64,000 bases of DNA, taken from Hyposmocoma kahamanoa (lineage: Eukaryota; Arthropoda; Insecta; Lepidoptera; Cosmopterigidae). The position numbers and the translations under genes are program-made. Under the pieces are notes generated by a model, which saw only the letters and a list, made by a program, of their open reading frames with translations, made no database searches and was not told where the DNA came from. The DNA is taken from the NCBI RefSeq assembly GCF_003589595.1, contig NW_020653712.1, positions 1,548,028-1,612,027 of the forward strand. The letters are read 5' to 3'. Below are positions 39,593 through 51,500 of this stretch, one piece after another. Numbering within the stretch: position 1 is the first letter of the stretch; each line of letters begins with the position of its first letter.

Positions 39593-42500
39593 CTGTGGAA
39601 ATTACAATGGTTAGTGATTGTACCTATGGGTCTGTCGTGTATATCGAGTATATAACAAGAAATAGAGACGAAATGTCATTTAATTTGTTTGAAAACTATT
39701 CTGCCAAATCATTACTGTGACAACTGCGCTCCGATTGGCCAGCCCGAATTCGAAACAAACGACGGGTGTCATCAATTGTTTCACTTCAATCGACCAGTTT
39801 AACTTGAGCTTTGCGATAATAGATAAAAATTGAAAAATTACATATTTAATATTTAATTACCGATGAAATGTGATTTCGTTTGTTTTGTAATCAGGTGTTT
39901 TAGGAAATGAAACTATTTTTCCCGATTTAAATCGCGTATATTTGTTTTTTCAAACAAACCAACGTTTCGGTCCCTTTACAGTTCCCATGGTCACGGTTGA
40001 CTGAGGTGGTGCAGTCATCAATCAGTTATGTCTAATGTTAATGCAAACCACCCTATTATTTTCACTATAGTTACAATTGTTATTAATAAAATGCCTTATT
40101 TAAATTTTAATAATTTTTGGAAAAAAAGTTGTTTTGCTGTTTTTCCCACACCACCGAATGGAATAGCCCCCCATAGTTAGAAATTATTATCTTTATTACA
40201 ATAAATACAGAATATTTTTGGAATATACGGAGACGTACACACAGGTCAGTTGTTGGCGCTGTACTATTTCATCTTTCTAATATAAAATAATGGTCGACTT
40301 AAAGCTTATAGAAATAACGTAATGCTTAAACTAACTGACATTCCGTACGTTAACGATCCCAATAAATTGTATAATTCAGTTTTCAACATAGTGAAACGTG
40401 AACGTGATAATGTTTTTAAGTCCAAAATCATAACTATTAATAATTCATTGAAATTTAGTGAATGGGCGACTGTGGGAATTCACAAAAGTAGACAAAGGCT
40501 GTATGATCTTTACGATGAAAGAACTTATAACACTAGTAACAGTTTTAATGATTTTGTTAGGAAATATTCGAAAATGTTTAAACGTGTTTGTGTGGCAGCC
40601 AAAGCAATGTTTATTAATAATAAAATAAAAAGCAGCGCGAATGTAGTAAAAACGACTTGGAATATTATAAATAGCGAAACTGGAAGGGTCAAACCTCGTA
40701 ACTTAGATTTTCAACTAAGATTTAATGACAAAATTGTAAACACAGACGCAGAAGTTGCTAAAATATTTGAAAATTTTTTTACCAACATTCCAATTTTGAC
40801 TACTAATTCGTTAAATTCATCTCCCACGGCCGCTGAATCCTTACTAAAAGAAAATAATGCAGTTAGTATCACTAATTTAAGGTTCCGTCATGTATTTCCA
40901 AACGATATTGTTAAAGCCTTTAAGTCTATAAATATAAAAAATACTGCTGATCTTGATGGTCTTTCAGTCAGAGTAATTAGTTCTACAGTTGATTGTATTG
41001 CGCCTTACTTAGCCTGTGTCTTTAATAAATGTGTTGATGATGGTGTCTTTCCTGACCTCATGAAGCAAAGTAAAGTTATTCCACTTTTCAAATCTGGTAG
41101 TATTTCTGACCCCACCAATTTCAGACCTATATCAATACTACCAACTCTCAGTAAAATATTTGAAAAAATTATTCTAAATCAGATGTGTGCACATTTTTAT
41201 AGTAATAATTTAATGTCTCCTAAACAATTTGGTTTCACTCGGGGTCGCTCTACAACCGACGCTGGTGTAGAGTTGATTAATCATATATTTGATGCATGGG
41301 AAGTCTCATATGATGCTATTGGTGTATTCTGTGACCTTTCCAAGGCTTTTGATTGTGTGCACCATGATACACTGGTCAGGAAACTTCGCCATTATGGTGT
41401 GGCGGGACGTGATCTCGACCTTCTTAAATCGTATTTGCGTGGTAGGGTACAGAGGGTCGATGTTAACGGTACGAGATCGTCAGGGTCTGTAATTAGCATG
41501 GGTGTCCCTCAAGGTTCAATTCTAGGCCCATTTTTGTTTTTAGTTTATATTAATGATTTACCTAGCCTTATGGAGGGTATAAAACATGAGATAGTATTGT
41601 TTGCTGATGATACTTCCTTATTATTTAAAGTTAAAAGGCACCAATGTTCCTATGACGATGTGAACAATGCTATATCTAAAGTAGTTGATTGGTTTGCTGT
41701 TAATAACCTACTTCTTAATGAGAAAAAAACAAATTGTGTGAAATTTACATTACCCAATGTTAGAGAGACGGTTACAAACATTGTAGTTAGAAACGAAAAA
41801 TTGAATCTTGTGGATACAGTTGTATTTCTAGGTATAACGTTAGATGCTAAATTGCAATGGGGTCCCCATATAAGTAAGTTGTCAAAACGGCTCAGCTCTG
41901 CAGTGTACGCGATTAAAAAAATAAGGAAACTTTCAGACGTCGAAACCGCTAGATTGGTTTACTTCAGCTACTTTCACAGTCTAATGACATACGGCATTTT
42001 GCTTTGGGGTAATGCCGCCGATATCAATAGAATCTTTGTCCTGCAGAAACGTGCAGTTAGGGCAATTTACAATCTGGGCCCCAAAGTATCTTTGAGAGAT
42101 AAGTTTAAGGAAATTAACATTCTTACACTAGCCTCACAATACATTTATGAAAATATAATTTATGTTAAAAGGAATAGTAATTTCTTTATGAAAAATAGTG
42201 ACAGACATAACATTAATACGAGGAATAAAAATAAACTAGCTTTTCTTGATAGTCGTCTTCACAAAGTCAAACAATCATTTAAGGGGCAATGTATACGCTT
42301 CTATAACAAGATTCCGGTTGATATACAAAATTTGCCTTTCACGAGGTTTAAAACTATAGTGAAACAAAAACTTTATACTAAAGGTTATTATACAACTTCT
42401 GCGTACTTGGATGACAAAAATCCGTGGTAGTAACCCGTTTAGCTCATGGAGGTAGTCTCAATCTGATGTTTCAAATAAAAAAATATTGTAAATGTTATTT

Positions 42501-45500
42501 ACAAAGAGCAACCCCTAGAGTTTCTTGCTCATTCTTCTCAGGGGAATCTGCCTTACGAATGAGCGGTAGAGTTTAACCATTGTGACGATTTCAAGTGTAA
42601 TAATGCTTACCTATGAAATAAAGATTATTTTGATTTTGATTTTGATTTTTAATTTGTGATTTTAGTGCAAACGAGTGTTGATATTTAAATGTGATATAAG
42701 GCCCATTTGCCTGATGAGTTGCCAGGGATGGATGGCCCTTATTTCGTCTCTATTTCTAGTTATATACTCGATGGTCATGTATAACACGAAATCAAATATA
42801 AAAAAAGAATTTTAAGTTATTATGACAATGAAAGTATACATTATACATAGATAAATAAAAATTATCATCAAATATTCGCTATAGACTCACCTTTGCTTTC
42901 GATGGCTAGTTCAACGTAATGTGATATTAATTTAGATGGCGGTTCAGGACGACTATTGAACAGTTTGGAGAGATATTTTGCTCGCTGGTAGTACCTGGAA
43001 TAATGGGAAGATGAAACTACATTATAAGCTCATAACCGGTTGCGATGATTACTCCCTCTGTCACGTATTGACAAACTCTTTGAGTTGGCGGTTATTGATC
43101 TAGGTGTGAAAGTGGTTTTCCACCAGCGAAGCGAGACCTCTCCTAGCCCATCTTCGGTGGGAATGGTCTAGATTGCCGAGGATTGGGCGAGGTGAGAATT
43201 GATATATTTGTTGACGTAATAATGAACCATGTTGCTGCTATCCATGGAGTATATAACCAGAAATAGAGACGAAAGAAGGGCCATATAATTATTAATACAA
43301 AGATCGAANNNNNNNNNNNNNNNNNNNNNNNNNNNNNNNNNNNNNNNNNNNNNNNNNNNNNNNNNNNNNNNNNNNNNNNNNNNNNNNNNNNNNNNNNNNN
43401 NNNNNNNNNNNNNNNNNNNNNNNNNNNNNNNNNNNNNNNNNNNNNNNNNNNNNNNNNNNNNNNNNNNNNNNNNNNNNNNNNNNNNNNNNNNNNNNNNNNN
43501 NNNNNNNNNNNNNNNNNNNNNNNNNNNNNNNNNNNNNNNNNNNNNNNNNNNNNNNNNNNNNNNNNNNNNNNNNNNNNNNNNNNNNNNNNNNNNNNNNNNN
43601 NNNNNNNNNNNNNNNNNNNNNNNNNNNNNNNNNNNNNNNNNNNNNNNNNNNNNNNNNNNNNNNNNNNNNNNNNNNNNNNNNNNNNNNNNNNNNNNNNNNN
43701 NNNNNNNNGTATTAATAATTATAACAAACTAGTGGAGTAATTTCACAAAAAATAAAAGACCAAGTACAAAGACACGACGCAAGCACATAGAAAAATTCGT
43801 GAGGTCCGTTGGTTCGTTCCGTGGCTTAGTTGGTATAGCGTCTGGCACGGTATGCAAGAAGACGTCGGTTCGAATCCGACCGGATCGAAGGAATTTTTTC
43901 TGAGTGTTCGATCTTTGTATTAATAATTATAACAAACTAGTGGAGTAATTTCACAAAAAATAATTGAATATCAATTCAATAAAAATTTAATTAATACACT
44001 GAATAGCGACATCTCTCGCCAGGACCGGTAGCTGTAAAGGTACTAACTGGGTGATAAATCTGTCAAAGATTTCTCATAGATGGCGCTACGACTAAAAAGT
44101 CGTTGAAAGACCAAGTACAAAGACACGACGCAAGCACATAGAAAAATTTGTGAGGTCCGTTGGTTCGTTCCGTGGCTTAGTTGGTATAGCGTCTGGCACG
44201 GTATGCAAGAAGACGTCGGTTCGAATCCGACCGGATCGAAGGAATTTTTTCTGAGTGTTCGATCTTTGTATTAATAATTATAACAAACTAGTGGAGTAAT
44301 TTCACAAAAAATAATTGAATATCAATTCAATAAAAATTTAATTAAGGGCCATATATTCCTGGTAACACATTAGCGATACAGCTCTTATAAATATCAGCTT
44401 TCGTTTGCACTGAAATATAGACAGGCCAACTACTGACCTGTGTGTTCGTCTCCGTATATTCCAAAAAATATTCTGTATTTATTATAATAAAGATAATATC
44501 TCTAACAATGCCATGCTGTTCTATTCGGTGGTATGGGAAAAACAGCAAAACATCTAATTACAAAACAAACGGAATCACATTTCATCGGTTATTAAATATG
44601 TAATTTTGCAATTTTTGTCCTATAATGGACAAAGCAAAGCTCACGTTAACTGGTCGTTTTGAAGTCAAACAGTTGACGACACCCATTGACGACACCCGTC
44701 AATTGTTTCGAACTCGGGCTAGCCAATCGGAGCGCAGTTGTCGCAGTAATGATATGGCAGAATAGTTTTCAAACAAATTAAATGACATTTCGTCTCTATT
44801 TCTGGTTATATACTCGATGTTGCCATCATAGAGTTATAATTAGTCTGCAACAGAAACACGATTTCTCGTGGCTACTAATACCGATCGCTAGATTGTGGAG
44901 TACGCACGATTTGAGATTTAAAAAAATTTGGCTTCATTGGATTCTTCTCCCATTAGCATATATTAATAATTTACAGGACGTGTTAATTTAGCCGCGTATT
45001 TATCTCTAGATGAACTGAACACTACGGCATCTTCACTATTCATAATCACAACGCGAGCTATTAATGACAATTTTTGGTGGAAATAGGCCACCGAAATTTT
45101 AATTCTCGTCGCTCCTCGTCTCGTCTCGCCTCGTCTGTGGAAAACCGGTAACCTATCACAAATTAGATTTTTTTTCCGAAATGACGTTTGTTCGAATTTT
45201 CATTACACCGAAAACCGAATTATAACGTAACCGTTGTTCTTTCAGGATATGTTGGATGTTTATAGCAAAGACACGATTAGGTTCGGTTAGGATAAGTTAA
45301 GTTATGTTTAAAAGAAAAAATATTTTCCTCTCAAAATTGCTTTCGAGGTTATAAAAATTCGAGCAAATGTTATTACTGATAGGTAACCGGAAAACCACCT
45401 TTAAGGTGCTTTTTCACCATCGACGTGAGACGAGATTTGAAATCCTATAATTTTTTTTATAATAGCAAGTGATGGGACGAACAAGGCGTGTGCCTGATGG

Positions 45501-48500
45501 TAAGCTCCACGCCTGTCCATAACAGTTGCAGTGCCATTCAGAGCTTTAAATTGCAAAGATCTGAGGGGCACTGTCTCAGCAGCGGTCACCTTGAGACATA
45601 AGTTAACAAGTCTCATGAGCCTGTAATTATATTATCACCATCACACATTCAAAATCGGAACGCAGTAATGCTCCGATTACTGCTTGGCCCTGGACGAACT
45701 CTTTGACAAGGAGCGCCACTGCTACAAAAAAATGGCATTAATAGCTATCGCAAGCTCGCGCTGAGTTTGTGGACAGTGAAATAAAATTAATGAAATACCA
45801 ATAGAGTAAAATTACTTGGTTGATAAATTTAAAATATACGAGTGCAGGATAGTAGCTATTGTTTTTTCTCGCTTAATGTACCCAAGAACATTAAAATATG
45901 AACAACTTTAAACTTAACTATCAATTTGTCTAAGTGACATTGAAATAGACAAAGTAGTTTACGAGTTATTAAGACACGAATATTTTATGGAAACAGTAAT
46001 TAGGCTGAGAACACCTAATATGATAATGGCCGCTAATCACACGCTCAGAGAGATGAAAATAACGCTGCCCGCCGTGTGCAGTCGCGCGGAACCGAATGCT
46101 CATAAATGAAAGACTTGTTTATGCGCTTGTGCCGACGTCGGTACACTCAGCGGTAGGCACTTGTCGCGTAACCTCGAGCGAGTGACGCAACCCTGACTTG
46201 AGGCCCAGTTCCTGCCTTTATAATTTAGGAAATGACATCTTCTAAATTGTGTTTAGCCCGGGTGTTCTCGGTAGTGCCACTGGAGTCGTCGGAGAAACAG
46301 AAATTATCTCACCTGTCATTACTCAGCAATTCTGTCAGAGCTATCTCTAACTTTGGGGCAAGTGTTGGTTCAAAGGGCACCACACGCGCATATCCAGCAT
46401 TTTCGGCTCTAAATGCGTTGGACGGCTGATCGCCGAATACCGGCACAGCGAGGAGTGGTACTCCAAAGTGGACTGCTTCGATTGTGCTTAGGGCACCACC
46501 ATGGGTTATAAACAGACGAATGTTAGGGTGCGCTGAAATAATTGAAAATTATATTATTATAATTATTAATACAAAGATGGAACATTCAGAAAAATATCGT
46601 TCGATTCGGCCGGATTCGAACTGACGTCTTCTAGCATTCCGTGCCAGACGCTATACCAACTGAACGAACCAGCGGACCTCACGAATTTTTCTATGTGCTT
46701 GCATCGTATCTTTGAATTTGATTTTTCAACGACGTTTTAGCCGTAGAGCCGTCTATGAGAAATGTATGATATTTCGTCATCCAGTTAAATACCTTATTAT
46801 TTCATCATTTCACTTCAATGAAATGGTAATAGTGGTTGCGTAGGCTTAGAAGCGCGTAAGGTTGTTCACACCGCCATAAATACAGCAATACATGAGTCTA
46901 CTATTTGATGTAATTTTTTAAGCACCGATTTCAATTCTATAATGAATAGCGCGTGCGACAAAAAAAAGACTGCGTTGCGCGAACTATATAGCTACCTATG
47001 TAGAACCACAAAATTAACAGGTTACACAATCAGTGTTGCCGTGGTGTTGCCAGGGCCCTCGAGTCAAAAATTACATTTCGCTATCTGAAAAGTTTCATTT
47101 TTGTGTGCAAAAGTTACATTTTACAAGTTTGTTTTGTAATTAACAATTGTAACTGTAAAATATATAAACGCCTAAAAATAAAAAAGTAAACACGTTATTA
47201 AATCAAATTAAGTTACCAGTAATTCATTGATTTTATTTTGTATGCGCCAAATCTGAGTTAGGTTTTTGTCTAATATTGGTGCTTTCGTAAACTGTTTAGG
47301 ATTATAATAACAAATGCAGCTCACTTAAAAACAAAAATTACTTACATATTACGCGAGAAAATAAAATTTTTGGGAAAATTTAAGAAATGTAACCATCTGG
47401 GAATACTACACTATGTTCGTTCTACCACCGTTAGTTAAAAATGTGCACTTGACATTTTTTTTTTAAATTTTTCATAAAAAGATCGATCTTTCACCATTTT
47501 TATTGTTGCTTAAGTGGATAGTTCATGAAGTTACAGCAAGACAAAAGTAGATATTTTTTTAATTTCATTTCTCTAAACATTATTTTGTCACAATTATTCT
47601 CAAACTTGTCACAAGCGCTCTTTTAACTACCGGTGGCAGCGTTCGCTGTCATTGTTATGTTGTAAGCAATACTACAAAACAGCGGAATAACAGGTTATCT
47701 GACAACATTTTATAATAACAGTTATTGTAAAATAGCATAGCTGTATAATTTATTATTGACAAACAGCCGTTATTGCCATGTCTAGTAGTCATGCTACTTG
47801 TCTAAGATACTAACCTAAAACACTAGTTTGGGGCCACCATTTCCTAACATGAATATTCTTTGGCAATCCCGCGGGTACGTCGTCTAGTTTCCACAATACA
47901 GTCATTTTCAATGACCCAAAAATTCTTATTAATTCGCGTATCGTCTCTTTTGGGATTGTGGATGGTTTTATTACTGAACCCATGCTGAAGTATACCACTC
48001 CTTGTGGAGAGTTGTCCATTATTTCTTGAAGATCCTGAGGAAGGAAAAATTAGACTTATTAAAGACTTATTGTAAGCGACATGTTTACCTAAACAGCGCT
48101 TTTATTGCAAAATAACGGACAACGACGTGTCAACATTTCTCGCCAAAATTACATTTTTTTAAATTAAATGGACTTGCTCTTGACCACTACCCAGCTCTGG
48201 GTCAAAGTTCAGATCTACGGTTAGCTATCAATAGTCCGAAATGACATTTTCCAGAAATAATGTTTGGTCGAAATTTCATAATCTCGAAAGTAATTTTGAG
48301 AGGAAAATATTTTTTCTTTGAACTTAACTTAACCTAACCTAACCGAAACTAATCGTGTGTTTGCGATAAACATTCAACATATCCTGAAAGAACAACTGTT
48401 TCGTTATAATTCGGGTTTCGGTGTAATGAAAATTCGAACAAACGTTATTTCGGACAAAAAAATTCGGGTTTGTGATAGGTTATCCGGATCTACAATGGAA

Positions 48501-51500
48501 CGAGCTCGCCCAGAAGTAGGAATGGGTAATATAGCTTTTTCTGAATTTTGTATCGAAACTATATATCAATATTCAAAATCGTATTTCGAAACTGTATATT
48601 TTCTGAAACAATATATTCATGAATACAGCCCGCAGCCCGCAACTACATATTATTGGATATAGTTTTACAAGAGCAATGCGGACCAATGTTAGTAGTATAC
48701 AGTTTCGAAGACGCACAAAAAATGGTTTCGCGTTGATATCCACTCAGTGAATATCTGATACGAAGCAATATCGGTATATAGTTTGGAAAATATATGATTT
48801 CGTGTTGGTACCCACTTGGTAATCGCTCGACTTGATTCGGCATCTCATATATCATCAAAATATTCGATATTGCCACAATATACAGTTTCAATAACTGTAT
48901 ACGATTTATAACGCCCATTCCTACCCAGAAGATGGCTATTCTTTCGCATCTTAGAGTGATTAATCACGGCGACTCTTAGGGTCGTATTCTAGAACTCTAC
49001 TCAATGCTCAAGTCAGGATTTGAGTATGGTTTAAAGCACTCGAAATCATACTCAAGTCCCTGCCATTAGGGTCGTATCCAGTGCTTGTGTTTCCATTGCA
49101 ATCCTGACTTGAGCATTGAGTACAGTTCTAGAATACGACCCTTAAACAGCGACGCAAATGCGATACAAACGCGATTATTTGTTCGGGGCGTGGTGCGGCG
49201 TCTAAAGCTAGGAAGAGGAGGAAATTGTCTAATCTCGTTACTTTTTCTTTCTCCGACACAACTGAGATGATTTTAAAATTAGCAGAATTGGGGCCCTGCA
49301 GCTTGATTTTGATTGCCTCTACCCGTTCGGAAACTGCGTCACTTTCGAATCGAGGCGCATAATTGCGATTCAAACTTTTGACATTTGAAATCGGAAAAAT
49401 AGTTGTATTAACTCACAAATTAGAAAGATATAGTAGGAATCAGGTTCATCTCGCTCAGAAACCATTTCGAGACTACACGATCGGATCGATATGAATCAAA
49501 ATCAGGACGCTGGTATGTCACACTTGCAGGTTTGGATCCTGACAGATCGAAAGTATTTTTCTTTGTATTAGATCTTTAACATTGATGAATAAAAATATTC
49601 ACCTTTGGTAAGGGTGTACTCTCATCTATGTGGTATCCAGCAATATAAACGACGTTCGGTGGTAGACTCAACGCTGGTGCGATGGACGGATGAGAGTTGG
49701 CCATTAATATGGATACGTTGCTAATTGCAGCTCTGTAGGGGGGTAGATCAATCCCTCTAGCTTGGGCCAGGGAGGAAAAGTATGTTTCGTAATTGGGTGC
49801 ATCTGTAAATTCGTTGTACCTGCGGGATATGCAATCAGTTATTACCAGAGCAGTAAAATTATAGCAATACAATGTGCTTGAAACGTGTTTCCCACTAGGG
49901 GTCGAATGCCGTTTGATCAATTAATTGCTCGAAAACGTTTACACGAATGTCTATTCGACCTATACATCGTGAGCTCTAAGGTTTGCCACATCGACGCATA
50001 AAAATCCCTAAAGAACAGCCAAAAAAGCGATTTCTCGAAAGATCTATGAATTTAATTCGTTAGAGCACATGTTCTTTAGGGCTTTTAATGCATCGATGTG
50101 GCTAACCTTAGAGCTCACATTTTGTAGGTCGAATGGACAATCGAGTAAATGTTTTCGAGCAATTACTTTTCGATTACATAGCAAATAAATTTTTTTTTTC
50201 ACTATAGTTTGAAACCTCATGCGTACGGTTACGAACAACATTGAAGATTGATTTACTGTATTGATATGTTCTAGTTCTAGTTATTTTGTTGATGTGGCAA
50301 ATTATATTATGACATTTTATTGCATTTTTAAACCAATTAGTTGCCAATATCAAATCATTAAGCATTAAGAACATTATTTTTTAACATTTAACTTTGTTTT
50401 ATATTTTTTATTTACTATTAACAACATCTTTCTGCACTTTTTAACATTCTTTAATTCTATTAACTGTTCCGAAAACACCCTCAAGATATCGGTTACCGCG
50501 TCGCGATCACGAAGTAACATCCTGTATGGACAGAGTCGCTATTCTGCCCTTACATCGTGAATGCCATGAATATTAACCGGAATTTTACTATAGAAGCGTA
50601 TATATTGTCCCTGAAATAAACTTTTCACCTCACTAGCTCGGAAAGGCTTCCTTTTTCGTTAGAATCTGCGTGCAAAAACTTTTTGAAATTCGTACTTGAC
50701 AATGGACTGTGAACCTAACTTTTTCTTTCAATGAAAAAGAAAATTATACGTTCAACTACGCGATTTGCCATACATTATTTATGTAACATAAATCCGTTGG
50801 TATATTTTATTCTTATTATTGTTGACATTAAATTGACAATGATAACTAATTGTGTTTATTAAATTACTTTAAATTGTCGAATAACTAAAATAATTTCAAT
50901 AATCACTAAATCACACAAAATAGAAGTGCTAGCAAGAATAAAAATTTATGAGGTAAATTCAGAAAGCGTCCGAAGATAAACTTTTTCTTATAGATTAAAA
51001 AAACTGATGTTTTATAGTTAAACTGTTTTTCTTTCATCTACCATTTTCCTCGCTATAGTGAGGTGAAAAGTTGTGTGGTTCGCTCGGCAGCACAGTTGTT
51101 ATGCGTCTCGTGCCTTGAAACTCACGCTTACCACATCAATCCAGTGAACATCATAAACGCGGCAGTATTGGCTAGACGTTGCCAGAAATTCATAGGCATA
51201 GGGAGTCTCGTCATTACTGATGGCACAGTTGAAACTGAGCGAACCTCGTCAAGGAGATTTTCAACGTGTGTATGCACGTGGGTGCTGTATAAAATTATCC
51301 AGGGTACTTGTAGAATGGCAGCGTAGCTGAAATTCAAATATAGTTATCATTTATTAGAATAGAATAGAATAGAATAGAAACCACTTATTACATAACGCCA
51401 CAACATAAAAATTAATTAAAAAACACAGTTAGATTTTTTTCAAAAAGATAAAACTAATTGGAAATTAGATTATTTTTCCGGATTTAAAACGCGCATATTT

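Larger units (their letters stand above)
39642..42773 (+). mobile_element. M1 MITE carrying nested insertions (TSD GTCGTGTA/GTCATGTA)
   Basis: The left TIR starts at 39642 (tatcgagtatataac) and the right TIR ends at 42773 (tagttatatactcgatg). Duplications at 39634-39641 and 42774-42781 match at 7 of 8. Inside are a fold-back piece (39901-40130) and a LINE (40276-42655). The composite fills most of UGT intron 8. Confidence 0.85.
43243..44819 (-). mobile_element. M1 MITE interrupted by family G repeats and a gap
   Basis: Left end catggagtatataaccag at 43243, right end ggttatatactcgatg at 44819. Flanks ctgctatc / ttgccatc match at 6 of 8. Family G material between 43287 and about 44344 is bracketed by a 12-bp direct repeat aagggccatata, consistent with target duplication by the inserted element. 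Confidence 0.75.

Noticed and set aside
43815..44239. Two tRNA-like sequences with good A and B boxes
   Set aside because: They sit inside a tandem repeat unit that recurs in diverged form elsewhere (46559, 37660), with long conserved flanks. This is a tRNA-derived repeat, not a tRNA gene.
43309..44344. CRISPR-like regular repeats
   Set aside because: The repeat period is 351 bp with only two units, in a eukaryotic intron; it does not resemble a CRISPR array.
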